Origin: Yponomeuta sedellus
Lineage: Eukaryota; Arthropoda; Insecta; Lepidoptera; Yponomeutidae
Length of the DNA: 64,000 nt
Assembly (NCBI GenBank): GCA_934045075.1
Contig: OW203730.1
Coordinates: 5,220,785 to 5,284,784, forward strand
Direction: 5' to 3'
In this document: piece after piece, positions 10,518 to 23,229 of the stretch
Layout: the number at the start of each line of letters is the position of its first letter
Position numbering within the stretch: position 1 is the stretch's first letter
Notes under the pieces: model-generated
Told to the model about the DNA's origin: nothing
What the model saw: only the letters and a program-made list of their open reading frames with translations
Database searches by the model: none
Made by a program: the position numbers and the translations under genes

Positions 10518-10596
10518 CACTTTCGCGGACGTTTTTAAAATCTATTGTTCTTTTAATTGTTATGTATGCTATAGCATCCGCGCGTCCGCGAAAGGG
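10518..10596. mobile_element. 79-bp MITE with TTAA target duplication (piggyBac-like)
   Basis: TTAA is present at 10514-10517 and 10597-10600. The ends are inverted: CACTTTCGCGGACG on the left, and CGTCCGCGAAAGGG on the right. TTAA duplication and CCC-type ends fit piggyBac-derived MITEs; the left end carries one mismatch (CAC for CCC). Confidence 0.7.
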
Positions 10597-11051
10597 TTAA
10601 GAAATATCCGTGTAATTTCCATTTCTATGTACGATTAAGCTCTCTCTATTTATAATATCTATCATTTTACATTTTTCGTACTACTTTATAATATACGTTT
10701 GTGTATTTAAACTAAATTTGTATTATTTAGTTAATCTAGTTTATGTAATAAATCACTCCTATATTATATTGTTCACTGGCACTACCCCTTCCTTTGTCCG
10801 CATCATCGTGGGTTAGCTGGAAGAAAATACTATCTAGTATTAAGCTCGCTTTTGTACAAATTATGTTTTTAGTTCAAGAAAGAATTTTTCATTCATTCAT
10901 TCAAGTACATTGTTTGTCTTATTCAATAAGTACCTACTATCTATGCTTGAGTGGCTTTAGTACGGGGATTATTTTACGTTTGGTCCGATTTGTACCGAAA
11001 AAAACTGGGCAAGTGTGAAACTGACTCTCTAAAAATTTACTATTCAGTATC

Positions 11052-11097
11052 TAAGAGAAGCAATCCTCCAATGTCTATTGGAGGATTGCTTCTCTTA
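11052..11097. repeat. perfect 21-bp hairpin with a 4-nt loop
   Basis: Arm TAAGAGAAGCAATCCTCCAA plus T (11052-11072), loop GTCT, then the exact reverse complement (11077-11097). No flanking duplication is evident. One of several perfect short-loop hairpins in the window. Confidence 0.9.
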
Positions 11098-11904
11098 TAA
11101 ATATTTGACAATGTCCCCGTCTCAGCCAGTCCCATGGCCACCGTACAAACGAAGAGACTGACACTTATGAGCTCTCAATTCAACCCACCACCGTGGTTGC
11201 CTCGCGAAAGGCAAATTTCACCGGAAGTATATGTGCGCTGCGGTTACAAAATAGCTCGCCAAAGAAGCAATATATTCATACTTGTGCGATAACAATCTTG
11301 TTTTTGTGGTCCTGCTATTTGTTTAGTGGGTCAAATGGATACATTGGAAAGTAGAATAATTAGTAATCGCATAAAAAGCACCACGACAATGGATCAGGTA
11401 AACTAACAAGTAGATAGAACGTGAACCAATTTTTAACCGATTTCAATAAAAGGAGGTTTGAGTTAGTCTTTACCTAATATATAACAATCTCGTGTCTATT
11501 TGCTATCGAACTCCTTAGAAACGACTTTAAGGATTTTTATGATTTTTTTTGTGTAAATTTGATAGGTCTAAGTCTGGACTGGTCTAAGTCTAGTCTAGAA
11601 CAGGTCGTAGACTAATTAATATGGCAAAACAACGTTTGCGGGTTGGGGTCAGCTTGTATAAGGTATATTTTAATAAACTTCCACACAACACATTCACTCG
11701 ACCTAGTCCCAAACTAGTATACCCTGTACTATGGTAACCAAGCAAGGACGTCACAAACATGAAAAACCACCCGTACTGAGGCCGCCTGTACAAATGTACG
11801 GCAGCCTCCAGTGGGAATCGAAGCCACGACCTCTGTCTTGGTACTCAAGCGCCTTACAGCTAGACCAACGAGGCAGTCGAATTAGTCGAGTCGATAATAC
11901 AACA

Positions 11905-12350
11905 CTTATTCTTCTTCTTCAGGCTATACGAGTATTAGTCCACTGAAGAAGAAGAAGAAATACATTTATTTATCGCCACACAGACATATACAAAACGTAA
12001 AATTTAAACTAAATAAAAAAAAAAACAAACAAACACGACAGAACACAGTAACCCCGGATACGAGCCATGTCCATGCGGCGGTAAAACAGCCTCAGGCTCA
12101 GTAATTGCTGCAGGTTTATTGCTCACAGCATTGATTTTCAGCAAGGGCCTGGTCCAGTGACTCACGGAAAGTCGCATCAAGACCCACAACGTACGATACA
12201 ATACACTGTATTGTATTGCTGGACATAGCCCACCCCTAATGAGCGCCATAGCGCCGTCTTCAGCTTGCCGCATCCAGTATCTGCCGGCAGTTTTTCGCAG
12301 ACGTCATCCCACCTGGTCGGAGGGCGTTCTAGACTACGTTTGCCGAGTCG
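11905..12350 (-). pseudogene. RTE-like LINE 3' fragments
   Basis: The reverse strand at 12215-12350 gives the decayed C-terminal pattern CRQILDAAS followed by GAMALIRGGLCP, the usual RTE ending in a shifted frame. The extreme 3' tip (reverse of TTCTTCAGGCTATA) lies at about 11908-11945. AT-rich sequence lies between them. Confidence 0.55.
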
Positions 12351-12906
12351 TCTACAACACTACAATCTCCAAATTTGTTTGAACGGGTTTGGGTAATTTT
12401 ATACGGAGGATGGCCAGTATATTATCAGTAATATTATCTGCCATGGGAAAACAGGGATTGCATGGCAGATAATCAAATGAAGTCGCTGACAAGATTTATA
12501 GAAAAACAGAGTACACTAACCAGAAAAAATGCAAATTTACCACGTTGTCCCATACTAATGATTTTTTTTGTCAGAAAGGAGCTACGTCAGAGGTGGCCAG
12601 TCCCTTTTAACCTCGGTCAGGATCTGCTTTCAATCGCAACTTCACGGTAGTATGGAAAAAACGATACCAAGTCAATACCGAGAAAATTAACGAAGTGTAG
12701 TTTATGTTTTGAAGGCGGTTTTTGTTCCATTTTGGATGTAGCTTGTCTAAGCGTAATTACATTAACGAAGCATGAGAAATGAAACCGAGTGGGAGTCTGA
12801 CTCGTCCACTTTATCATTCTTACCACCGAATATAGTTTTCTTACGCATTTGAATTATAAAAAGAAAAGTGTTTCCTTGCTCCAGTCTGGATTAAAGCGCC
12901 ATTTCG

Positions 12907-13270
12907 ATATCGACCCTTGTATGTCCCCACAGCTGGGGCACGGGTCTCTTCCTGCATCGCAGGAAGGTTAGGCTATACTTCACCACGGGGGCCAAGTCCG
13001 GTTGGTGGAGGATTGTAAGGCAGTGACTGGCCTTACTGTCAGAAGTTATTAAGCCGCCCATGAGGCCTCTGACATGGCTTAACGACTGCCATTATATGAC
13101 AGCCGGCACCAACGGCTTAGCGTGAATTGCGAAGCACGGAAGTGCGTGGTAAAATGCCACTAACGGTAGTCACGGGACGGTAGTCATCCATCCTGCACCT
13201 GACCGCGCCTGTTGTTGCTTAACTCGAGTGATTGATTCCAATCACCCGGTTCGACTAGGCCACGAGAGCT
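12907..13270 (+). repeat. 5S-like SINE copy (antisense)
   Basis: Nearly full-length family member, from GATATCGACCCTTGTATG through CACGGGACGG to ATCACCCGGTTCGACTAGG. A short open stretch runs on to 13437 (ending KKYASILV) but has no splice or homology support. Confidence 0.65.
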
Positions 13271-14850
13271 TAATGCGCATACACTTTGCCTATCAATTAC
13301 GGTTCAAAATATATAGAAGATTAAATTCTGAATTAATAGAATGGAGTACAGAACAATGCTGGAAAATTAGTAATATATTCGAATCTCTAGGTATAGAACC
13401 TAAGAACGGAAAAAAATACGCATCAATACTAGTGTAAGGAGGAGATATTGATGCCAATAATTCAAAGACCCCTATGGTTAGAAATAAGTGCTTGTTAAGT
13501 AAACAAATTAAGTATATAATGACTAAGAAATTAACGCCGTTTCACGTCCAATATGATTCGATGTTTTCGTTTGTAGTCATTAATTTTGGCTACGGATTAG
13601 CGTTTTTTTAATGTCTGCAAGAATTAAGGAAGGCAGAACCGATAGCTAATCAGCACATAATTGGCGTTATTTATGAAAACATTTCCTTTCCGCGGAGATA
13701 ACAAGCCAATTGTGCCAAAAAACGTTGTTTCGATTAATTAGCCGGGACTTAGCCAAGTTGCTAAATCGAATATTGTAATTGCTTAATTAGCGTGGAAGGC
13801 GACTGAATTGTCATTGGAGGTCGTACAGTCGACAGAACATAAACTTTTACCACCTTTTACCCCCGTGCTAAGTGCATTTCGTTACGGGCGACACGGAATC
13901 CAACATGTAAAGGTTGGTGTGCTATCGACTGAACCAAGGTAGTCGTAAAGCGGTGTCACCGCAATGGGTAAAACGTTTATCTCACCATCACGAGGGTCAT
14001 TCGATTTTCTAGGTTCGAAGTCACGTACATGGCCTAAACAGCCAATGGACATCCCACAATGTACAGACCTTCTTTAAGGGAGAATGTGTGATTACGCTAA
14101 GCCAATTATGCGACTATTTTCAAGTGTTTCAAGTGGCTTCGAGCCTGGATCTCTCAAGTCCGAGTCCATTGCTCTGCCCACTAGGCTACCACGGCTTCAA
14201 GACCCTTTTGGGACTTTGTATTGGTAATAACACTCTAGCTAGCCGAGAAGGAAACGAAGACGAAAGTACACATTCAGATTCAAGAGTGAACATCCTACAG
14301 TACACAGGCCTTCTCTAAGAAAGAGAGGGTGACTACGCCGACCCACTTATTTGATGTTTTCGAGTGGTTTAAGTGGCATCGAACCTGAGTCTCTCGCTTC
14401 GAGTCCATTGCTTCTTCCCACTGGACTACCCGCCGCTTCATCTCAAGCTTCGTACTTTTAGGAATTTGTAAGGGCAATACCAGTCTAGCTAGCCGAGAAG
14501 GAAACGAAAGTACAGATTCAGATTCAAGAGAGAACAAAAACTGCGAATTTTGAGTCACTCAAACCATACTAAGGCTTCGTTAGTGTTGTCTAGGCGTTGC
14601 CATGCCAACTTAATTGAAAGACCGCGAATCACTGGAACGCGCAACGGGCCAAGAGCCTTCGCGAAATATTCAATGGAAAGAATGAATCTGGTGTGACAGT
14701 GGCGCAAAACAATTGAAGCACGATTTCTTGTGACCAGGAATGAATACGAGCATTTCCCCGAGATGTAAAACTGAGACTGAGCCTCTACTTCCTCATCGCT
14801 TTACCATTCAGGCTGGAATGACAACAGCGATATCTGCAATAATATTTAAT
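13271..14850. other. non-coding stretch with decayed SINE pieces
   Basis: Fragments of tRNA-headed SINEs occur around 13950-14050 and twice at 14060-14530, where two similar segments share GCTAGCCGAGAAGGAAACGA. No supported gene. Confidence 0.4.
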
Positions 14851-14920
14851 TAGCCAGAGGTCGCGGGTTCGAGTCCCGGCATGGGTGGAATTTTTAGCCT
14901 CTAAATAGGCTTTTCAAATA
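14851..14920 (+). repeat. 3' half of the first-family tRNA-like SINE
   Basis: Begins inside the anticodon arm (TAGCCAGAGGTCGCGGGTTC) and runs through GGAATTTTTAGCCTCTAAAT. Confidence 0.7.
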
Positions 14921-14984
14921 TTTAATTACTTCTCGTAAGAAGGAACACATCGCCTATAAGGCTAGGCCGACCAAGCTGAGAGGA

Positions 14985-17142
14985 TGGTGTAGGTGCTGGG
15001 CAAGCCTGCTCCATCTATAACAATGTGCCAGGCATTGCAGCGTCCGAGCGTTTCCTTCACCCATCTAGTGTAGGTGAAAGTGTCAGTGGACGCTGTATAA
15101 ATCATATCATTAGGTAGATGCACAGGCCAAAGTTATCACAAGACCCAGCAATACGTGTGCCACATAGTATAGTTAGGTTTTCTTGGTGCTGAGCATAATC
15201 GATGGGTTTTTTCTTAAAGAAAATGTTGCAGTCAAAATGAGATAAATACTGCTCACTACACTAACTAGGTAGAGCCCTTGATGCCGTGTTTAACAGATTT
15301 AAAAAAAGAGATTATCCGTTTGACCTGTATGTTTGTATGTACCTATGTTGGCCCGCGATTACCTCGCGTTTGGCTGAGCCGATTTTAATGCCGATTTTAA
15401 TGCCGTTTTCAGAAAAGTAGTTGATACATCCTGTCCATCCTGCAGGTTTTGGAGCTAGGTTTATCAAAATCAGTAGATCGAAAGTATTACAAAAATTGTT
15501 TACAAAAAGTATTACATGAAACCAACTTCAATAAGGTCGGAGCCCCTCATAATACTCGTAGCGCTCTACGACTGTTTAAATAAGACTTTTATTTAAACAT
15601 TTTTTGTAGCTTTCAATCGATTAATCGACCTATTTTGATAGGGAAAACTTGGCAAAACGGTGCTGTCTCAGCGGTTCTAAAAAGTTTAGAAATCGCTAAC
15701 ATAAGAAACCTTTGTTTTCCGAAACCATTTACCACTTTAGGAATAGCTGCCATTTAATCTCGTTAAGCAGTTGGTGCTGGGTGCCGTCGATAGATGGCAG
15801 TCGTTAAGCCAAGTAAGACCAGCCCCTAGTCTTGCAAGTCTCCACCAATCCGGTCTTGGCACCCGTGGTGTAGTATGGGCTATACCTTCCTCGAGGAAGA
15901 GAGCCGTGCCCCTCGGTGGGGAAATAATGGGTTGATGATGAATTTCGATAAACCCAATCCTCCGTCGAATAAACAGTCTCGAATCTATTTGACAGGTGAT
16001 CAAGAGACCGCAAGGTCGCTGTCACGTCGTATAGACTCAAATGTTCGCTCTACTTATGTCGCGGGGAAAAACAAGGGCATTTAACTCCTTCACGGATAAT
16101 CAGCGCCTTATGGAGTGACGGCAATAAAAGAACATTAGTGCACAAGTAGTAAAAGCAAGCTTTTAAATATATATGTAAATAGGAACTTAACTACTTCAAT
16201 CCATAAAGGACGACAGCTGAAGGAAAATTGAGACAAAACTATCGCACAAGAAAAATGAAACAACGGCTGAAAAATGAAACAGGGTTTTCAGGGGAAACCT
16301 TCCATTAAAAAGGTAAAGAGCTTTCTGAGGAACCGTGGCATGCCCTTCCGCTCTGATGCGGATCTCCCATGCTGTGCAGCGCGCCAATGCTGCTAGCGTA
16401 TTATGGTAATCGTATAATTCGTACTTACAGCACAGATAGTGATGTCTAACCCGTATCGTAAGCGTAACTGCAAATTACAAACTATCGATGATTTGGTAAT
16501 GGATGATCTAAACTGTGATTTACTATTGGAATCCGCTATTTGACTCTCTTTGAAATTAAGTCTTAAATGGTAAATATCTCTTCCATTAGACCAAAAAATA
16601 TTTTAGTACATTTTTTAAGGACCTAAAAGCAACCAAAAAATATATTTAAAAACTTTAAACGAATAAACTTCTTTCCATCCAAATTATCAACACGCTTTAA
16701 GTGACATTTGATGTCGACATCGCCCCATTCCTAGCCCTGTCAGTGTGACGGCTGTCGTGGAGCTCAAGCTATGTTTTACAGACTAGGTCGCGAGTAGGCC
16801 TCAAACCCTGGGACTAAATGTAACAATTAGCTATCGTTGCAACCGACTGTTCTCACACTTTCTAGCGCCATTGTGACAGACTGAGACAATCGCGCCGCCC
16901 GCTGTTTTGCAGCCGTCAGCTCTTGTCACGGTAGTCACGAAATAAACTTTTTGCTGTCTAAGAGAAGAAGAAAAACAACTAGTTTCGCTCTATTACAATG
17001 GGATTTTTATAGCAAAGATGTGAAAACACTTCATCATTTCTAAAGTATTTTATTTGTTTACACACACACGTGTAGGCTCTCTGATCTTTACGCATATCAG
17101 TTAAGAAATATTTATTAATTTACTTACTTATTAATAAATAAA
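14985..17142. other. non-coding stretch with repeat fragments
   Basis: Holds a reverse copy of the ATGAGATGATTTATACAGCG family (about 14990-15137) and a partial sense-strand 5S-like SINE (about 15745-15935). The rest is AT-rich and shows no coding exon. Confidence 0.4.
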
Positions 17143-17373
17143 TATTCATGGACATATTACACAGATCTCGTTAGCCCTATACTAAGTACAACTAAATGAC
17201 TTGTGATATAGGTGCTAACTCGACGATAGATTTAATACAATAAATACATAGATAACATCCAAGACCCGATACAAGCTAGAAAAGCTCGTTTCCTAGTTTG
17301 ACCCGGCCGGGGATCGAACCCGAGACCTTCGGTTGCACAGTCAGCGTGCTAAACCGCTGCGCCACCGAGGCCA
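17143..17373 (-). repeat. tRNA-derived SINE, second family, reverse copy
   Basis: Matches 1609-1840 in the opposite orientation. The head is at the right end (CCGGGGATCGAACCCGAGAC, reverse B box; GCGCCACCGAGGCC, reverse A-box region) and the tail at the left (TCATGGACATATTACACAG). Confidence 0.75.
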
Positions 17374-17859
17374 TCTTATTAATACTTTTATTGCACTTAA
17401 ATAAAACTGTGTAATTTACGGTAAGGTAGGCAGAGACCAAGTCCTTGACTTCCCGTTAACTTCCTTGATTCTTGTGTTTTATTATTATTATTAATATACT
17501 TTATTGCACACGAACCATTAAATAGGACATTACATAAGAAATAACATGCACAAAGGCGAGCTTATCTTTGTATTTTTTTGTATTTCTAATACACTTGGGA
17601 GAAAAACTAAACAAATTAAGTGCAAAAATCGTGATAGAAATTCAGACGTCCTTGAGACGTGAATTAGGAAATTGCTGAAAATTTGCAAATTTGCCGCATT
17701 GCAGGGTTATTAAACTTATTAATTATGATGTCATACACTACTATTAACACGGGAACGCATTACCGGGATATCAAGCATTCTATGATTCAATTCAGATCGT
17801 TGTCTATGTGTACGCCAAGTTCGATGTAAATCTGTACAGCCGTTATTGTTTGATTTATA

Positions 17860-18050
17860 TAGTAACAAACACACATGTTTGTGTGCCTTCACAAACTTTC
17901 ACATTTAGAATATTAGTAGGATATTTATAAAGTAACAAACATACAAACACCTTCACAAACTTTCACATTTAGAATATTAGTAGGATATTTATATAGTAAC
18001 AAACATACAAACACCTTCACAAACTTTCACATTTAGAATATTAGTATGAT
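17860..18050. repeat. three tandem copies of a 64-bp unit
   Basis: CTTCACAAACTTTCACATTT recurs at 17887, 17951 and 18015 with AGAATATTAGTAGGATATTT between. It is the 3' end of a common repeat (AGTAACAAACA, then ATATTAGTAGGAT) that has been tandemly amplified. Confidence 0.85.
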
Positions 18051-19321
18051 TAGATACCTCAGTAATTTATATTTGTGCGGCGTTCAACAAATGTTTATTT
18101 ACTTTTCTATTCAAACGCAACACGTGTCCATTTTTCGCGGTAGGATATCTTACAATGCACTATAATATCTCTTCTGTTTGTTTATGATATCTCGCACTCA
18201 AGACAATGCATTTCTCTAGCCTAGGAAGCCAACAAACAATGGGAAATTCAACTAGATAGTTTCGAAAGTAAACAACCAAGTCAAAGATGAAACGCCATAA
18301 AGATGGTCTGTGATACATAATAACAAGTTACATTCTCTTACGAGCACTGCAACTTTCGTGAAATTTATAAACAAATACCGCTATTGAAATTGCAATCGAC
18401 TGAGAGAAACAAGAGGCTTGTATGGCTTCGAAACTTTAATTATTTTTACGGCTGCCCATACAAATAGGAGTGAAATATTTTCAAGGTTTATGTATGTAGG
18501 TAGGCGTTTGTTTATAGTTGTTTTATTCCACTATATCTAAGTATACAACAGGGAGAGATGGAAAAAAGTAGGCGTGGCCATTGCCCAGCAGTGGGACACA
18601 AAGAGGCTAAGTAAAAACAATCTAAGTATAATATTTAGAAGTATGACTGTAGAGACTTTGAACCTTATAAGAAACAGGATCGACTTGTATAACATGCAAC
18701 TGAGTTTTATAACTATCTTTAATATATATATATATATTAGGGTTTTTATTTATTGCGTTTAAATGTTTAAAATAAAATCGTAAAATGCGGCGGACTTAAT
18801 ACCGGGCGGCGGCTTAAATATTTTTCTTATGTAATAATAATAAGCATATTTTTAAACCATTCAACAACTATTCACAAATCTATTCAGAATTCGAACGTGT
18901 TCAATCAATATGTAATAAATTATGGTAACATTGCGGCAAAACAAAATATCTGCATTTAGTTTGTTGTGTTTGAACTGTTGCCTTATGAAGCAAACTAATT
19001 GAAAGAAAAATACTAGTTACGAGGATCCAGTGGATTAATTATCGGCTGAAAATATAGAGAAAGGTACTAAAAATCATGATTCACATGGTTGAGAGATTGT
19101 ACAGACACTTTTTACAAATCTGTAAAAAACGATAACAAGGCTTCGTCGGTGGCGCTAGTGTTACTCCGTGGAGCACCTTAAGTAGAATTTAGATACCTTT
19201 AGTCGGTAGTAGTGAACTTACAAAGTATCATTATTTCGTTAACGAATTAAGAGACCAAATTAAAAAAAAACCTCGGTTTAAATCAATAAAATTAATACTA
19301 TTTTTATTTTTAATGCACTAA
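18051..19321. other. AT-rich non-coding stretch
   Basis: No gene recognised. The right end (19300-19321) is the outer arm of a first-family SINE split by the next element. Confidence 0.4.
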
Positions 19322-20400
19322 CGGCCGAATACACAAACGTCATTCAAATATTTAAAGGCATCTTAAATAATTAACAAGCCGTTAAACACAAAATTCGTAT
19401 ACACAAACGTTAGTTATAAGCTTGTGTTGAATATAAGTGGAACACAAAATAACTGTCAGTTAAACATCACTCAGCGAAAAATTCGTATACTCGAACGCAA
19501 CTTAGCGCGATTTAGCTGTCAAATAGGCTGTCAAATCGAGTTCAGTAGGCGTTACAATTGAAAGTGGTCGCGAGGTCCTTCAAATCGTAAATAAGTTTCA
19601 ATAATCAGTGAACTTAAGTGAAAAACAATGTCCTTATCATCATTATGTCATCATTTTGTCGGATGAGGAAGGGCCTAATGTGCCTCGAAGATATGAGGCA
19701 AAGTTAAATGCTTTCGAGTATTATAATGAAACAAACTTCCATGCAAGTTTCGGCTGTCGAAAGAGTTCGTCTTTGGACATACAATCCAACCAGTTACAAG
19801 GCGTAATAGATTCATGCAGTCAGTGGACCAAATTTTAATAACCCTGCGTTATTATGCTGCTGGCATAATAACGCATAATAATAATTCTCATTCAATTCTT
19901 GTTTATATTAATATTTATCAGGGAATAGCTTTCAAAAACCGCAATACCGCAATGTTTTTATTGTGGTAGACTTTTCAAACGTCATTCATTGGTGAGTGAG
20001 ATAGCCCTAACGTTTCATTCTACGACAATATAAGATATTATTATTTCAACATTAAACCTTTTGCTTTTAACAAAACGAGGTAATATTACTTAGTACAATA
20101 TATAAGTTTGTTTCATAAATCATATTATGATGTATTGTATTTTTATAAAAAAAACTTCGTATTTCATCACAAAACTTAAAATTGATCGAACAAATTCTGC
20201 GTAAATCGGATACGCTACGTAAGTTTAAATATTTTGTCAATGAAAACAGACTTGTTATTTATTTGACGGCTTCTCAGCTGATCACGGTCTGAAATTGTTT
20301 GAATGACGTTTGTGTATACCACTTAATATTTAACAGATGTTCAAATTTGAATGCCCTTCAACTGAGTGATCGATTTGACTGACGTTTGAGTATTCGGCCG
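19322..20400. mobile_element. 1,079-bp PIF/Harbinger-like element inside a SINE
   Basis: Ends are inverted: CGGCCGAATACACAAACGTC on the left; the right end reads CGGCCGAATACTCAAACGTC on the opposite strand. TAA flanks both sides (19319-19321 and 20401-20403), the TWA-type duplication expected of Harbinger transposons. Removing it rejoins the SINE arm GCACTAACCCGTGC. Inside, 19608-19838 gives a short frame with KLNAFEYYNETNFHASF, similar in layout to HARBI1 N-termini. The DDE domain is absent, so it is non-autonomous. Confidence 0.8.
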
Positions 20401-20595
20401 TAACCCGTGCTAAGGACAATTTAATTCAATAAAATTAAGTATACCGTTTATGTCTTGGTACAAATGAGTCAACTAACGCCACCTTTCGTCAAAAGTTAGA
20501 ACTAAGCGAGTTTGTTACGCCCTTGGGCGAGTAGATGGCGCTGGTGGGGAGATAAACAAATCCTTATTATGGTAATCACACGGGTCATTGAACAG

Positions 20596-21375
20596 ATTAC
20601 TTTGCGAATGCAAAACATTATTGTAATCTTCACAATAACACCGTATGACCTTTGCAAGTGGAAATCGTGAATTTCTGAAAAAATTGTGTACCTTGCAGAC
20701 AGGTGAAACCAATGTGTATTTTTTTTTAAAGCAACTACTTTGCAAATGCTAAACAATATTCTAATTTACGCAATAACACAGCATGACCTGTGCATGTGGA
20801 AATCGTGAATTTATGAAAAAATTGGGAACCTTGCAGACAGGTGGAACCAATGTGTATTTTTTTAAAGAACTACTTTGCTAATGCAAAACAATATTCTAAT
20901 TTACGCAATAACACAGCATGACCTTTGCAAGTGGAAATTGTGAATTTCTGAAAAAATTGTGTACCTTGCGGACAGGGATACCAATGTGTATTTTTTTTAA
21001 AGCAACTACTTTGCAAATGCAAACCAATATGTAATTTTCGCAACAACACAGCATGACCTTTGCAAGTGGAAATCGTGAATTTACGAAAAAATTCAATCTG
21101 CCTGTAAAGTACACACCTTACATGCACGTGAAAAACGAATAAAAATATTTTTAAAAGCAACTACTTTGGAAATGAAAACAATATTGTAACTTCCGCAATA
21201 CATGACCTTTGCAAGTGCAAATCGTGCGTTTCCGAAGAAATTGTGTTGCTTACATGAAAGGGAAAACATTATTTATAAAAGCAATTACCTAATTTTGAAA
21301 GGCAAAAAGTGGAAATCGTGTATTTTCAAAGAAAATTGTGCTAGTTACTTCCAACCAGGTAAAACATGTATATTA
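20596..21375. repeat. satellite-like tandem array, unit about 130 bp
   Basis: Each unit has CAACTACTTTGCAAATGC, then CATGACCTTTGCAAGTGG, then AATCGTGAATTTCTG, then an ACCAATGTGTATTTTTTT end. At least five diverged units are readable. A last partial unit lies at about 21595-21690, beyond a SINE insertion. Confidence 0.8.
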
Positions 21376-21385
21376 TATATTTTTT

Positions 21386-21570
21386 TTAATGCACTAACTT
21401 TTTTTTTATTGTACGTAATACAGAGAATATTGTAAAGAGGTTCGAAATTTCACTGATGCCGGTGAGTCGCCCATTAGCTCAGTTGGAAAGAGCGCTGGCA
21501 CGGATAGCCAGAGGTCGCGGGTTCGGATCCCGGCATGGGTGGAATTTTTAGCCTCTAAATAGGTTTTTTT
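21386..21570 (+). repeat. first-family tRNA-like SINE inserted in the satellite
   Basis: Cloverleaf-like core with TTAGCTCAGTTGG and GGTCGCGGGTTCGGATCC, then AATTTTTAGCCTCTAAATAG. It separates the last satellite unit from the rest of the array. Confidence 0.75.
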
Positions 21571-22914
21571 TTCACATATATTTTTTTTTTCTAAGCAACT
21601 ACTTCGCAATTGCAAAATAATATTACAATTTTCCACCATGATCGTACGATCTTAGCAAGTGGAGACAGAGTATTTCCGAAAGAATGTATTGCTTGCAGAT
21701 GGCCTGCCTCTTTCTTTGCCTCACGAGACTGGCGAAGCAAACCTGTAGTTCTGATGTTCTTACGCACACAGAAACAGTGTGCTCATGCATCTATTTATCT
21801 ACACACACAATTAAATATCAAAGAGCTTTCGTGATATAAAAAAACCTAGATATTATCGTACCTAGGCACTCGTCAACTACTTATCTCTTCTTTGTATTAT
21901 GCGTCGATTCAGCAATACCTTTTGATTGCACAGTGACAGATAAACAAAACAATTTCTATTAGTGCCCAATAGCACTTGACGATCTTTAATGAATGTATTG
22001 TACGCACGAGTTTGATATCAACTCTTTGTATGTCCCCACTGCTGGGAAACTGTCATGATGGTATATAAGATGAGATAAGAATATACTTTTCATTTCTTAT
22101 ACTCGGAAAGTAGTGTTGTTTTGATCTGATTATTGGGTGGAAAATGCTGCTTCCCTCCATAGGGAGGGAGAAACTCATTCAAATCACTTCCTACCTAAGG
22201 GCCGGAATGAACTTTAAAAATAGAACTACTGTCAGCTGTGAAGAGTTTTATGTAATAAATAGGCTTTTAAAAAAAAACTAATAAAAAAATTGCTGCGGCC
22301 ATGTGAGTTTCTAAACAGCCAGAGTGCACTTAGCGCAAACTTCTTTGAGCGGAATAGTTCCAAAATCTACTGTTGTTGTATACCAGGAAGAAACAACCAT
22401 AAAATATTTAAAGATACAGTACAATTCTTGGCCTTATATTTGTGCGGTATATAAGCTGGACAAGTCTACTCCATATGCAAACAATGTCCCGGGCATTGTT
22501 TGTCTGAGTGGTCCCTTCGATCATTTAGTGCGAGTGAAGGTGCCACTAGACGCTGTATAAATCATCTCATTACGTAGATGCAAAGGCAAAAGTTTATTTG
22601 AAACTAGGTTATTGGTTGTTTTCACTTTTTTTTTAAACGTCTTTGCAGATTGTGCTATTACATCGTACAAATTCATCTAACGCCTGCAATAAATTATGAT
22701 TCGACACCCATACAATTCCTTTGCGTTATGTGTCCATTGTTCACATTTCTCTAATGGAGCTCTAACGTCTATTGTACTGACCAATACGTAATAACGTAAG
22801 CATAATTGTAAGCATATCGCTTTCTTGACGTTCAGACGAGTTGCTATAATTTGTTCTGTATAAACTGGTGCATAATAAAATTGTGTGTCACTCGTGTGTA
22901 ACTCGAGGCTTTCC
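21571..22914. other. non-coding, putative CCR4 intron sequence
   Basis: Holds the last satellite piece, a reverse ATGAGATGATTTATACAGCG-family copy at about 22455-22592, and AT-rich sequence. No CCR4 nuclease exon was found on the minus strand here. Confidence 0.4.
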
Positions 22915-23025
22915 ACTGTCTTACAATCCTCCACCAACCCGGACTTGGCCCCCGTGGTGGAGTATGGCCTAACCTTCCTGTGATGCAGGAAGAGACCGTA
23001 ACATACAAGGGTTGATACCAACCCC
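22915..23025 (-). repeat. 5S-like SINE fragment beside a CCR4 splice donor
   Basis: Carries ACTTGGCCCCCGTGGTGG and ends AAGGGTTGATACC, 28 bp from the donor of the CCR4 exon at 23054. Confidence 0.65.
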
Positions 23026-23053
23026 GCATTGCTGGTCGGAAAGCTAATCTTAC

Positions 23054-23229
23054 CTTGCAAGTTGTCAAGCATGTAGGTCAGCAGTTTCGCGGTCCCGTTG
23101 CTGTCATTGTAGATGGAGAGCATCTCCTTGCTGAGCGGGTTGCCCTGTAGCCCGAGGACCTGAAGGTGAAACAGCTTGCCCAGCTCGTACGGCAGTACCC
23201 GTAAGTAGTTATTGTGGAGGAGCAGCTCC
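23054..23229 (-). CDS. twin: CCR4/CNOT6 exon: LRR repeats 3-4
   Basis: Acceptor CTTCCAG and donor GTAAGA bound a 176-bp exon. Its first G completes an Arg codon split with the exon at 29735. The peptide continues the LRR block with ELLLHNNYLRVLPYELGK, then LQVLGLQGNPLSKEML and LLTYMLDNLQ. The last words match the segment joining the LRRs to the nuclease domain in CNOT6/CCR4 as I know it. It ends one base into the next codon. The downstream EEP nuclease exons were not found in the window. Confidence 0.94.

Larger units (their letters stand above)
10053..11904. other. non-coding stretch with a MITE, a LINE tail and a hairpin
   Basis: Apart from the separately listed MITE and hairpin, it holds a LINE-tail-like piece at about 10805-10890 (CTGGAAGAAAATACTATC followed by a terminal AT-rich part). 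No coding exon is supported. Confidence 0.4.

Noticed and set aside
1..22900. CCR4 nuclease exons on the minus strand left of 23054
   Set aside because: No segment with the expected EEP nuclease blocks and splice sites could be read. They are likely outside the window.
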